Assembly (NCBI GenBank): GCA_036571765.1
Contig: BROE01000019.1
Location: 434,001-498,000 of the forward strand
Source of the DNA: Plecoglossus altivelis
Taxonomy: Eukaryota > Chordata > Actinopteri > Osmeriformes > Plecoglossidae
Direction of reading: 5' to 3'
Length of the DNA: 64,000 nucleotides
A model generated the notes under the pieces. That model saw only the letters and a program-made list of their open reading frames with translations. It was not told where the DNA came from and did not search any database. The stretch's first letter is position 1. Every line of letters starts with the position of its first letter. Position numbers and translations under genes: made by a program. Below, piece by piece: positions 13,301-24,388 of this stretch.

Positions 13301-15025
13301 ACCTGACTAACAGGAACATTATCTCTCTCATGACATTGTTTCTGACATTGCCATGTTCTCTTTTAAGACATAGTTTGAATTTAAAGCTGCAATAGGTAAC
13401 ATCCGAAGATTAATTCAAATATGAGAAATAGCACACTGAATTTACGTCTGGACTTTTGTGCCTTCATCCAGTTTGATTGTGATTGACAGTGGTTTCACGA
13501 AACAAGCCAAGGAGGATGGCCAGCTTTGCTGAAGGCAATTGGCTGGAAACTAATTACTGTAATGAAATAGGTTGGAAAGTAGTGGGCTACTCCAAAATTT
13601 TAATTGACATTTCACTGGAACTGAGCTAAACAAGTATCAGAAAGGCTCATAGCTTACACAACATAGCGGGTAAAACCTACTGTACCCAAAGCCTATTGTA
13701 CCTTTAACCTAGCATTTCCATGCTCTTTTTTGTTCTTTTTTCTTTTTTTTACATCAGGTTCATGTCCATCTCAGAAAAAGACCTCATTCCACAAGATTGT
13801 TAGCAAGTACAAGCACAAAAAGGAGAAGCCCAGTACTGTGGACAAAGGTGAATTGGAATATTCCCGTTGTGCATATTTGTTGGATGTGTGATTGTTTTGG
13901 GGGAGATTTTGGTGTATATTAGCCATCCATGAAAATCATGAACTCTCTAGATTAGCAAATTGTCAACACCTTTTCATTACTTTGTGGTATGTTCACAATC
14001 AACGTAGCTTTCTGTGCTACATTGTGGTACCATTACCAAAACATCTGTTTCTGATACCTTTGATATTTGTAATTTTCACAAACCAGCTTGAACTCGATAG
14101 TTTTCAGAAAAAGCAGCCTTTTCTAAACCCCATTCCTGACCATTCTAACTCAACTACAGTGATGACTGGGGGTGAATCCACCGTGTCAGACCCGCTGACC
14201 AAGCCCAAGGCTGGTGTCCCTTGCTCAGTCATGTGTCTGGAAACCCAGGGCAACAGCAGCTCAGAGATGCTTGTGGGCAGCCAGAAGAGAAAGGCTAGGA
14301 AGAGCAAAATCACCCACCTGGTGCGCACTGCGGATGGTAGGGTGTCCCCGGCTGAGGGTAAGTGGCTGGAGGAGATAATCAAACCCATATGTAGGTAAAT
14401 AACACGTAGACGAAAGTGACCAGACTTTAAAAGGAGTGCTCATGAGCCATTGCATGTTAATTACAGTATATAGTTGTCAGTTCTATTTTGTGATAGTACA
14501 TACTATAGTAGTAAAGGTGTACTGTGGATTACTGCTTTAAGGCATCCTTTCCATAGTTTCAAGGCTATAGTCTATTTGTTTCTGCTGAGCTGAGAATTGT
14601 TTGTGGTTTCTCCTTGCTTTCTTACCAGAGGACAAAGTCAGAGAGCTTAACCAGGATCAGGATGATAAGCCATTACCCCAAGTGATCTTATGCAATGAGA
14701 GGGGGAGCCAGAGCACCCCAGGACAAGAGGAGGGAGAGGAGAGGAGCAGCAGGCCTGAAGACCTGCCCACCTTCTTCAGTCTCACCGCCCTGGCAGAAGT
14801 GGCCGCCATGGAGAACATTCACAGGTAGGCTTCCGAAATGACCAAACCAAACAACATTTTATGGTCAACTTACAGTATCTTCTCTCCTAGTCAGTTGCTG
14901 TATTTAAATGGATGAATCCTGACCCTAGTTCTCTCGTCTGTCCCTTTTGCAGGGGCCAGCATAGCGACAGCAAGAAGAAAGACATAGCCCAAACCGCGGT
15001 GCTCATCTCCTGTGCTGACCAGTGA
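1384..15025 (+). CDS. bbx: BBX, HMG-box transcription factor (bobby sox homologue)
   Basis: Nuclear HMG-box DNA-binding protein, about 905 residues against about 941 in human. Coding exons: 1384-1542, 3078-3341, 3856-4060, 4256-4323, 4526-4606, 5160-5237, 5342-5422, 5958-6035, 6347-7202, 7328-7466, 13053-13204, 13758-13847, 14160-14357, 14629-14824, 14953-15025. Phases agree at every junction. The start ATG gives MKGGGRVKEP, an acidic run follows (residues about 42-53), and the HMG box begins at RARRPMNAFLLFCKRHRSL near residue 84 and continues into exon 3 (NPGYKWCPTTNKP). Exons 5-8 are short repeated units. Exon 9 carries lysine-rich basic blocks and the conserved CGSRKSERSCKGALYKTLVS segment. 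The C-terminus ends VLISCADQ, as in human BBX. Intron 10 holds a Tc1 element, an assembly gap and a LINE. Identification is from family memory; the gene looks intact. Confidence 0.93.
2104..2802. repeat. Unclassified dispersed repeat, copy A (bbx intron 1)
   Basis: Two blocks here resemble 48815-49085. One is at 2104-2200, sharing tgcacaatggt and tgtaggcctaatt. The other is at 2697-2802, sharing ttataaaaa, tagaacttagcag and a cacacaaa-rich end. Copy B is shorter and seems to lack the middle. No coding potential or family recognised. Confidence 0.4.
4113..4162. repeat. AT dinucleotide-rich near-palindrome
   Basis: A run of TATA/ATAT units in bbx intron 3, self-complementary around its centre. 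It is a simple-sequence tract between exons 3 and 4. Confidence 0.7.
7804..8055. other. Assembly gap (252 N)
   Basis: A run of N inside the Tc1 element. Open frames drawn across it are meaningless. Confidence 0.99.
8141..9175 (+). CDS. Tc1-family DD34E transposase, intact ORF
   Basis: Cut-and-paste transposase of 344 residues, the usual Tc1 length, without stop or frameshift. I chose the ATG at 8141 (MENRKRKRELSED) over an upstream in-frame ATG at 8096, because Tc1 proteins start at the paired-like DNA-binding domain. Residues about 1-115 hold the two helix-turn-helix units (for example SISRDLDVPLSTVRNMIKK) with a GRPR-like linker (LPGRGRKRKI). The catalytic triad is visible: D in LWTDETKIELFG, D in FQQDNDPKHTSK and E in SPDLNPIEHLW, with exactly 34 residues between the last two. 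The intact frame suggests recent activity. It is not a host gene; it lies within bbx intron 10. Confidence 0.95.
   Translation: MENRKRKRELSEDLRTKLLEKYQQSQGCKSISRDLDVPLSTVRNMIKKFATHGIVANLPGRGRKRKIDERLQRRIVRMVDKQPQTSSKEIQAVLQAQGASVSARTIRRNLNEMKRYGRRPRRTPLLTQRHKKARLQFAKMYMSKPNSFWENVLWTDETKIELFGKAHRSTVYRKCNEAFKEKNTVPTVKYGGGSKMFWGCFAASGTGCLDCVHGIMKSEDYQRILGRNVGPSVRKLGLRPRSWVFQQDNDPKHTSKSTQKWMATKRWRVLMWPATSPDLNPIEHLWRDLKIAVGKRHPSNMRDLEQFAKEEWSKIPGERCKKLIDGYRKRLISVIFSKGCATKY
9495..12800 (-). mobile_element. Rex1-like non-LTR retrotransposon (LINE), copy 1, degraded
   Basis: On the minus strand the pieces read in the order endonuclease, reverse transcriptase, C-terminal region. Endonuclease pieces lie at about 12368-11924 (GLTSTHSLGSRS, VVSTYGPNSSAEYPAFLGS, VLLGDFNAH). 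A linker lies at about 11470-10916. RT pieces lie at about 10910-10270 (NYRGITLLSLPGK, HMCFVDLEKMFDRVPRG, then an F-T-D-D catalytic box near 10275). The C-terminal region lies at 10269-9540 (VEEFKYLGVLFTSEGRTERE). Several frameshifts and stops break the frame. The 3' tail is the (CATC)n tract at 9495-9515, directly after the ggataagcgg end. Assignment to Rex1 is from memory of fish elements with this tail; another CR1-group name is possible. It lies antisense in bbx intron 10. Confidence 0.85.
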
Positions 15026-18000
15026 AGTGGAAACAGCCCCTTATTCCAGAGAGAGAGCAACAAAACGGACGCTTGTGAGTGCGCGCTTAACGGTCCTTGA
15101 AATTCTAACCCCTGTTCCGAAGGGTGGTTGGACGTGGAATATCGGACAGGCTCCGGCCCTCCCTTCTAAGATGAATTCGCTTGAGCATTGGTCAGATTGG
15201 GAAGAAGACCCCCTTACTTATCACCCAGCCCACCATCTCAGTGTTCCTCCTCCTAACCCCTCTTTAGACAGGAGAACGGGGCCTTTCTCTCTTCTCCAGA
15301 TGCTATGTAGACTCTAGAGGATCTTGTGGAAGAACTGAGCAGTCTCCCAGTGCATGGCTTTCCTCTCTGTAGAGGTGGTTGTAGAGGTGGTTAAAAAGCT
15401 TACCTTTTTTGTCAGACACTTCTAAGGTCAAGTTTTCTAAACAAATTGAACATTCGAGAAGGAGCAAAACACCTATACACATTCTTTTTACTCGTAAGAG
15501 AACATCATTTTCATTTAGAGACACACAGAAATCCCCATCACCGATAATACCTCTAATGTTAGGATGAATCTAATTTGTGGCTTCCTTGCACTCCTACATG
15601 CTCGAACTGAAACTAACTTAAGTCAGGGTAAATGATCCATTTAGATGGGCACACGTACCCACTACCAGAACACCTTGCTTATCTTTAAATATGGTACATG
15701 TGATTTTAGTTTAGCCTGTTTGAAGAGTTTGAAGAGATGCAGCTGACCTTGAACCATGTAATCCTGTCAGAAATGAATGACTTCAGCATCTTCAAGTACT
15801 TCAGATTTCTCCAGAACTGTCTGCATTCCCACATCATAGGAGCTGTTACAGTAGTTTGAACCCACTTCGTGAAAACGATTGTTACACAGTGAGTTTTAAC
15901 CTATTCACGTCACAGTTTGCAAGCTATACATTCTTCTCCCCCCATTTTTCAGTATTGTTTTTGATTGTATGTCTTAAGCTGTCAGCAAAAGCTGAGTATT
16001 GGTACACTTAAATGCGGCTGAGTCTTGCTAGTTTCTGACAGCATTGGTGGTTCTCTATGCTTAATAGCCTTAACCTTCCAAACAACACAACCTTTAACAA
16101 CTGTACCACAACCTTCCCTAGACCAGCCTCCTCCTGACCGTCATCATACATACCTTTGACACAGTTCCATTCGTTTGAATATACTTGAATGATGAAATGC
16201 ATTGTCGTGTCAATACTTTTGCAGTCTGCGTAGCATCTGTGAGGCTAAGTCAAATGTGTGCTAATAGTTTTCTTGGGTTGGCGATTTTGAAGACACTGCA
16301 CTAATTTTTAGCTGAAGTAGAAGCTTTTTCTAAGTAGGATCAGTATGTTTCCTTTAGTTTCACTTCTTGGCGGCCTTTGAGATTCTAAAGCCAAGAAAAT
16401 AGTCCACTCTTAGGCAATCAGCATAAATCAATGTTTGTGATTTGAAATGATTTGTGAAATCAGTCCTGGCTTTTAACACATTAACATTGTTTGTTTTTCC
16501 TTATAATTTTTGTTTCTTTCCATTTGTGTGTCCTTCTAACCCAAAAATCGAACAGGCTTACTCTCATTCCGTTCTCAGATGGATATATATAATATAAGTA
16601 CATTACAGTCATTCCTTCGTTTACAGTGTGTTAACTGTAGTGATAGAGGAAAGTGCCAAGCTGTTTAAAGCTTAAAGATGCATTTTCTGATTCTGATAGA
16701 AAGAAGCCTCCTTGGACTATCAACTCCATGAGGACAAACTCTTTTAATAAGTTCTTTTGAAGATAGTCCCCACCAGTAGGTCCTCTAGGAAGCTGCCATG
16801 ATGCTACAACTCGTCTTTTCTTAGGTAGACATGCTTAAACGTTTTGTAGGTCTTGGATACAGTAGTGCTTTTTTCCTGTCGTCTTTGAGTTGATCGTGAT
16901 CTATTTTTTAAACTGTATTATCCTTCTCTTAAAAATGTTATGTGTATTATGTTGATTTTATCTCATGATTTGTTTTTCTTTGCTTCCCAATCTCAGTGGT
17001 CTTTTCTGAGGTCAGGTTTAATGGATTTAAGACTGTTGTTTAAAAAAATGCTCATACAAAAAAGGATGCATTTATGCCTACCTGTTACACAAATAGGCAG
17101 TGAGACATAATGCAGCGTTTTTAGAGAAGTAGCTGAACTTTCCGAATCTGAGAGTTAAGTGACATTGTCCTCTCTTGGGTTGTTGTCTGTGTGCTTCCCG
17201 GTCCCAAAGTAGAAAGAAAGAGGCTATACTAGCTTGTCCCCATCCTGAATGTCCATCCAAGGGGTGGCTATGCCTAATAATAAAATATTTGCATATATAT
17301 TTGCCGATTTGACATGTGGGTGGCAGGTGTTATCAGGACAAAGAACAATGCCAGTGGGCGTTTTTATTGGTTAACAGGTGTGCCTCTTATATAGGCATGT
17401 GAGAAATGAAGCGGGATGTGATAAATGAGCAAGCCAAGTCAGTTCTCTTCCACGCTTATAATGACCACTATCTGGTGTGTTGAATGCAGATGCCTTGAAG
17501 GTGTCATTTCTAGGTTTGTTCACTTCTTAAGTGATGCCAAGAATCTCTGCTCAAACCTTTAATGAGATGGGCCACTATGGTGACCACTGAAGGCACACCT
17601 GTTAAACAATATAATCTATCAGTAATACTTTTATTGTGATGCTGGCTGCCAACACTATGAAGACTGGCTTTTTCCCTCATAGGTTTTATGTGTTCTGGCA
17701 AAATTGCAGGGATAAGATTATTTAAACTTTCTCCCTAATTAGCTAATGTATTGAATAAATCAAATGTCAGACCTTGAACTTTACAGGAAAAAAGATTAAA
17801 TTATTAGCTATATATTTTTCCCAGATAAGAGACGTTAAATATAGGATGAGTTCATCCAAGCAGTACCTATAGTTATTGCACTGATGGACATCAGTGTGGT
17901 TATTTTATAGATGCTGTACCCCTCTCCCCTCCAAAAAGACTGGAAGTCTACGTGCTTGGAACAAGTGACTTCACAGACATTTGCCAAAGAAAAGGGAAAG

Positions 18001-19690
18001 TTGTCTTTAAATGGAAATTATATTGAGAAAAAAAAAGTTGGCATAGCAGTTGCACTGCATTTGCTCTGTTCTTCAGGTTACAAATGTATAATCTCAGCAC
18101 AACAAATCCTATGTATTCTATTGGTTTCCTTGGTCCTAACCCAGAATGGAAACGGTCTACAAAGTACCGGCACATTTTAATGCCTCTTTTAATAGAAAAT
18201 ATTTGCACCTTACAAGCCAACCAAAATTCCATCAAGATTTTGAAAAAATGTAATTTGTATCCTGCCCTCCCCTGCCTAACTCATCTCAAGAGCTTTAAGC
18301 CTTCCTTCATATCATGAAGTCAATTTTAACAATTGTACAGGTATTCAGCCATTGTTCTATGAAATTCAACATTCGTATTTGGACTAATTTGATCCATTTC
18401 AAGTGAAGTCTAATACAAACCCACATTGAAGTTATCACCTTCCACTTTTTCTATCTATAAGATGCCTCTACAAAGCTCAAATGACTATTTAAGCTATTGG
18501 AAAAAAAACTTCAGATAAAAATACCCTTTTGTGCTAGTACTGTCTCTTGAATGTAATCAATTTTGTACCTGTATTTTTATAATTCCAACTCAGTCTTGAT
18601 TGTACTGTATATGTATGGATGGTAGACTGTTCCCACACGTGAATGGTTTGCTGCAACCAATGGTCCTCACGTTGAGACGTCTCCTTTGCTGAGAACTCAG
18701 CGGAGGTTAAAGGAGTCGTATGTATGTAAGACTGACCGATGAGATTTTATTTTTGGTTTCCCAGTGGAGGGGATAATATTGTCCCTATTTCTTTCTTTTT
18801 TTCCTTTGCAGTAAAATGGAGCTCAGTTTAGGATGGTGAAACCAGGGACACTGCTGCAATTACACAGGACAATTGCCAAACACTCTGTATTCAGATTATT
18901 TATTACATTTTCCTTCTTTTTTATAGATGTATCTTTTAGTCAAAGAAGAAAAATATAAACTGAATATGCACCCATTCAAAAATTACTATATAACTCTTTT
19001 TTCCCTTTATTGGAATGTTGATCATGGTTCCTTTGGGTTTTGTGAAGAGGTTATGCCAGATCTCATCAAGTTATTTCCTCTGATAGTTTGTATAATGTGT
19101 GCTCGGTTCTGATTCATGTTAATAGTACTGTATCATGACATGTTTGGTTTTTGATTGTTACAAACTAGTTGTTTAATGCAGCCTTGCCTTACCGGAGCCC
19201 CTGCTTAGTGAGGGATCCTTTAGCCATCCCCCCCTTCACCGACTTGTATGTCATAACACTGTCTGCTGATGCAATTATTATTCCTTTAACACTGTCTGCT
19301 GACTTAACTATTATTCCTTGAAATATTAAAGTAACCTATATTAATGTTCTTCCTCACAAGCCTGTTCTTATGCTCCAGTGCTATTTCTTAATGTCTTCTC
19401 TTCAACTGTTTACAGTCTTATGCCAGCCAACAAATCTTATCCATAAAGACTAGAAATACAAATAATTTGCATTGTATAAGTGGTAGGATAAGCACTCATT
19501 CATAAGACTTTGTGAATGTAACATTATAGATTTTCCTTAGAATCCTAAAGTAATCACATGCATATTTCGGTTTTTCATTTGAAGTTTATAAAATATTTCT
19601 GGTATTATTAAAAAAAGCATGTACAAAAAGTAGAGAAGCCTATATAAGCGTGAACATATTTTGTTGTTTGTAAATATGTGTTGCTCACCC
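15026..19690 (+). other. bbx: Likely long 3' UTR of bbx
   Basis: No splice-supported coding exon or repeat family is recognisable. The stretch directly follows the bbx stop codon, has the even T-rich composition of a vertebrate 3' UTR, and holds several AATAAA/ATTAAA-type hexamers (for example near 17754 and 19606). Which one is used cannot be told. Bbx and ift46 are convergent, so ift46's 3' end must also fall before about 20222. Confidence 0.5.
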
Positions 19691-20070
19691 CCCAAATATA
19701 TATTATTATATATATATAGTTACTAGTATGCTTTATACAGTTTCTCTTGTTCGTTTTTTTTGATTTAGTTTTTCGTAATATATACTAATTAACTATTATA
19801 TATAACTATATTATACTATAGTTATTATATCACATAACTATTATATAGTTACTACTATATAACAGAACTCCCATTCATAAACCTATATCTCTCATAGTTA
19901 CTTTAGTGATAATTATAGTTCTCCATAGTTTTTTTGTCAGTCCTTTTTTGCGTTTTAGTTTCTTCATTATATATAACTCATAATATAAAGACTATATATT
20001 ATAATACTTTTGGTTATATTACATACAACTATATTATATATATGTATATATATATATACCAACATAATAT
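19690..20070. repeat. AT-rich, TATA-repeat tract between convergent genes
   Basis: Dense TATAT/ATATA runs and short self-complementary segments lie between the bbx and ift46 3' ends. No coding sense is seen. Confidence 0.6.
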
Positions 20071-20221
20071 TATATATTCCAAGATTGCTCATGGTTGTCT
20101 GTTGCTCATTAGGTATACTCGGTATAGTTGCGTGCTGCTTGGAGTTTAGATACGTCTAGCAGAATCTTTGATCGACTCCACTGAAAGTCTGAGCAATTCT
20201 GCGTGGACTCCTTCGCTCTCG

Positions 20222-23200
20222 TCATTCGAGCATCACTGTATCTGGCTCGCCGCTGGCTGAGGGAGGCGCTGACGTTTCTGACTTCCGGCCCTCAGCTAAA
20301 GCTTTAAAATGCTGAGAAAACACAGGTAGGGTTCTATCACATATCCCGTATTAAGAGAAGACTTTATGATTCGTTAAATTAAAGTTGCCCCCACCCCTAA
20401 ATCAATCATTTAGGCAACACCCCTTTTCATTTGGGAATCCTGGGTGAAGGAATGCCATGATAAGAACTCAAACCAATCTCCTAAATGTTTGAAATGAGAA
20501 CTGAAATTGATAGCATCTCTTACATCAGGGGTCACCAACTTTGGTCCTAGAGGGCTACCATCCAGACTGTTTTCCTTTCAACCTCAATTTAGCACACCTG
20601 ATTCTACTAATTACCTGAATGATGAGCTGAATGAGGCTACATTAAGTGCAGTTGAATTGAAAACCTACAGGATAGTAGCCCTCCAGGATGCGAGTTGGTG
20701 ACCCCTGTCCTACATGATGTACCTGTGAGTTTTTGAATTCAGAGAATAGAGTGAACAGCACATGGAGGGAGTGGATCCGGCTCTTATAAACAGGGATATC
20801 CAGAATGCCTATTCGGAAAGTACACACAGGAAATATGTTACTTGGATAAAGAGACATTTCACACAGGAGGCATGGTACACAACTTTAAGCAGAACTAAAA
20901 TTAAAGTGTTTTGCTGAAATATAAGTATGGGACAAGAAGGCTGATCCAAAAACTCACCACAAATCACATCAATGTACTCTGCCAAATCACAATTGATATC
21001 AGCAGTTGGTAGGCTGACCTAAAACAAATTGTAAAGCAATTTGAGAATGACAGGTTTTAACAAAGGAAAATAGGGTTATTTTGTAAAATGCATGAAAAAA
21101 TAACAGGGGAAACCAATGTCATTTCACCTTCCCCAGCAACTCTTCAAACTCCGGTGGCCACTCTTGCATTAAGGTGTCAATATCTGGCATAGGCCTAGAC
21201 CAAAAGATACATTATTTACTAAATGAGCAGCAAACTGACCCAAGTGCCATCCTTCTGTAACAGACACCAAACCAATGCAGTGGTAACACTTGCCTGGTGT
21301 AGTGGACAGTGGCTGGGGGTTTGGAGCGATGCAGCTCACTGATGCTCTCCATCCAGCTCTCGATTGCTTTGGGATTCTTCTCTGGATTCTCAATACTTTT
21401 CACTTTCACCTCCTGAACAGAGGGACATGGATAAGTACTTTTACAAAGGTGGCAAAGTGGGGAAATGATATGTGGGTAAAGTAGAGCAGTTGGGTATATC
21501 CTTCACATATCTGAACTGTTGTGTTAATACTTTGTAGGGTTTTTTTGTTGTTTGTGTAACTTGACTAATGACTGGTACAGCATCTGACTTACAGTGATAT
21601 TGTGCTGTTTGCTGTTCTCCGAGAGCCACAGGGACAGCACAGTGGGGTCAGACTGCTTGGTGCAGGGCTCATCCAGCACCAACAGACCCAGGTTGTCTGG
21701 TTTGCCATCAGGCCGTGGCACCTGCAAGTTAAGTTGAAAACCTTTTCCAAATGAAGTCATTCTTCTTTCCTCTGTACATGATCATTTCACACTTCCTTGT
21801 ATGTTTTTATTTTTATTATTGTACAAATAAGACAAAAGATGCTTTAATCTGAACTATATTATCTGAGCCAGGGTCAATGCATTTAGTGATATTTTAACCA
21901 TTTATTTTCACGTTTTGTCTGTAATACGTACTTTAAGAAAAGCATCAATGTCTCCCACAGCTGGAATGAAGTCTGGTATGAAAGGTTTCAGCTTATGGTC
22001 CAGTTCAATATTCTGAGGAGTGTACCTACATAAATAAAAATGTATTATAACCAGCTGATGTATTTATGACAGGATAACTAAACATAAAATTGGTTAAAAA
22101 ATAATTTAAAAAAACACCATAGCCAATGTTGCTTTGTGTGGAAAAAATAGCATGGTGATTAACATATAGAGTTGGAAGGATTCAGCAGCAACAGGTAAGT
22201 CTTTAACCCACCGTGTGATGTATTGAAAAAGCTCTTTGATTTCAGATGAAACAGGAAGGTGGTCGTAGTCTGCAGGATCGTATGCCCTGGAAGTAAACAA
22301 GTATGTTGACAGAATCCTTATTTGGCTATATCACCCCCGGTTGAAAGTTGGATTGTGTTTGCTTTATATTGACAAAACAAGAACTCAATACCCGCCTTGG
22401 AATTTAATTTGTTGATAACTCATAATAACTCAAATCTCGTATTATTTCTAAGGTATAATTATATTAGATTAGATGCATGTAAAGAAAAACAAGCTCTCAA
22501 TACCGATCTCTAAATTATTTCTTCTGTTCACTGATAAAGGCTTTTCTTTCTCCTCCCATCTAAAACTGACCTGCACATAAAGTCAGGCTCCTCGTCCTCT
22601 TTCTTCTCCCTACCAAAATACTGCTGACCTTCAACTGACAGTTGACTGTCAAATTGTTGCCTGCTTAAAGTGCACATCTTACTGGTTAGGAGCATTCGTA
22701 GATTAAGTACTTCATGTGGTTGAAGTTCTAGTGCTTTGTGAGCACCAATAACAAAACTAGGCACTTTGTTGCTTCCAAAGCAAGTAACTGAAGAAAACTA
22801 ACCTGAACGCTGCTGTGACTTTCAATTAGTATAAGTGCGTATTTAAACTTTGCGTAGAGAAAGTATCAAACCCTGTATGCGCGGTAGGTTTGCGTGGACT
22901 ACATGTGCATTTTTGGCGCAAAGCGCTCACCCCTCTAGAGCAGAACCCGTCTCGGCTTCTTCCTCATCAGACTCGGTCTCATCGGAATCATCCTCCTCCT
23001 CCTCTTCCTCATTGTCACTCATGCCGGGGTGGCTGTTAAGTTTCTCTTTCGATTTAGGCTAAACAACATGCAACATAAGTCTTATGTCATAGTACTGCGA
23101 CGTGTTGTGTAAATCTGTGAAACCCTACAAGCCACAGCTGCAAATATTGGACCTTTCAGATGTTCTCGAATTAAAATGACATTTCAAAACCTTTCCATCA

Positions 23201-23757
23201 TCCTCGAACTCATCACTGCTGTTGTTTGCCATTTCAAGCAGCTGCCTGCTCGTCTTTCTCGACACTAGTAGGATAAGACAACAAACACTGCAAAACGTTA
23301 TTATTGTTTCTACACGTTTACCGTACTTACTACAACGTAGCTACGCTAAACTCTGAAAATGGGTTCTCCGCATGCATGGTATGTTGATAAAACGTTAGCT
23401 TGCTAGCTCGCACCTGTTCGTCGTGGTGTTGGGGTGTACACACTGGCTATTTCCTCTGCGTCGTTTACCTCCAAACACTCGTCGTAGGGTTGGTTAGTTA
23501 TAAACTTGGTCTGATACAATAAAACATTCAGACAGGGTACAGTCCTGCACGGTACAGTACTGGTTGTCATGTTGGGTAGCCTAGCTATTATGAATAGCTA
23601 GCTAGGAATACACGTAAAATATTCAATACAAATATTAACATTTCCACGACCATGTTAAGAATACGTATCAGAATTATAATTGCAACTATGAGATATTCAA
23701 TATTGGGACGCAAACCGTTAATATAGCACTCACCTTCTGGTCCTCAGCCTTCTCCAT
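20222..23757 (-). CDS. ift46: IFT46, intraflagellar transport complex B subunit
   Basis: Core IFT-B protein used to build and maintain cilia; about 347 residues. Exons (minus, 5' to 3'): 23757-23734, 23510-23414, 23264-23191, 23058-22931, 22286-22212, 22025-21932, 21721-21593, 21412-21294, 21194-21128, 21018-20958, 20808-20723, 20311-20222. Phases match throughout. The N-terminus (MEKAEDQK, then NQPYDECLEV) leads into a long acidic serine/glutamate tract in exon 4. The conserved IFT46 domain follows: GAYDPADYDHLP, HKLKPFIPDFIPAVGDIDAF, PRPDGKPDNLGLLVLDEP, HRSKPPATVHYTRPMPDID, then ILDIPVYKSRIHSLH. Exon 8 uses a GC donor (CCAG/gcaagt). Exon 11's donor lies next to a MITE. Intron 4 contains a possible extra exon. 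The start is only about 0.2 kb from the likely vps11 poly(A) signal, in the same orientation. Confidence 0.93.
20526..20707. mobile_element. hAT-like MITE with 8-bp target duplication
   Basis: A 182-bp element with terminal inverted repeats starting CAGGGGTCACCAACT. The flanking octamers are tcttacat (20518-20525) and tcctacat (20708-20715), 7 of 8 matching, which is the hAT-type duplication length. It lies in the last intron of ift46, seven bases after the exon 11 donor-proximal GT. Confidence 0.85.
22571..22756 (-). other. Possible in-frame cassette exon in ift46 intron 4
   Basis: On the minus strand, a 186-nt open segment lies between an AG (gcctag, ending 22757) and a GT donor (TGTGCAG/gtcagt). 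Its phases, one base in and two bases out, fit exactly between exon 4 (ends GG) and exon 5 (begins G). Inclusion would add 62 codons without a frameshift, ending GREKKEDEEPDFMCR. I do not recognise this sequence in other IFT46 proteins, and the polypyrimidine tract is weak. It could be a chance open frame. Confidence 0.3.
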
Positions 23758-24388
23758 GAACTAATTTGTTGTCGCCAAGGGAAACGTAAACATTTAAGTC
23801 TCGCGATAGGAGCAAAAAACATTCTCAATGTTACCGTGGCGTTCATAAATTATTAATAGCCATAGACGTAGTAAATAGCCTACAAATTTAAGGTTCGGTA
23901 AACATTTCTTTGATTATGTTAACAATGTGGCAACGAAGACTTGTGTTTAGATGCCTGACCAAGCCATATTTCTTTATTACCGACAATGGCATAATATGAA
24001 TACATATGGTGTAGATAACTACACATTGTAGTAACAAATAGGAGACGTGCTTAAAAAGTAATTATTACATTTAGAGGTTAAGAATTTGAAACGGACATTT
24101 CTTCCATACAATGTTTGCGGTCTTGCATAACCAGAACTTCACAACATGGTTGGTCAATTGACCCCCTACAACAGTGCAAATAACTGAGTTAAATGAGCAG
24201 TATTCCTGCAAATTGGGGTTCTGGGCACAACTACAATACAACATTTTATCCTTGACTACAAAGGTTACAGTCAGGTTGTTCTGAGTATAGTGTGCAGCTA
24301 GGCATCATTCATTCAACCAATGCAGAAAAACATTTTTCAAATGATGAAACATGTGGATAGCAAGCCAACTCTATTCTTGATGTAGAGT
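23758..24388. other. Intergenic between vps11 3' end and ift46 5' end
   Basis: A minus-strand AATAAA (tttatt at 23973-23978) is the best poly(A) signal candidate for vps11, giving a 3' UTR of about 0.4 kb. The remaining 0.2 kb would serve as the ift46 promoter; no TATA box is evident. Nothing else is recognised. Confidence 0.45.
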
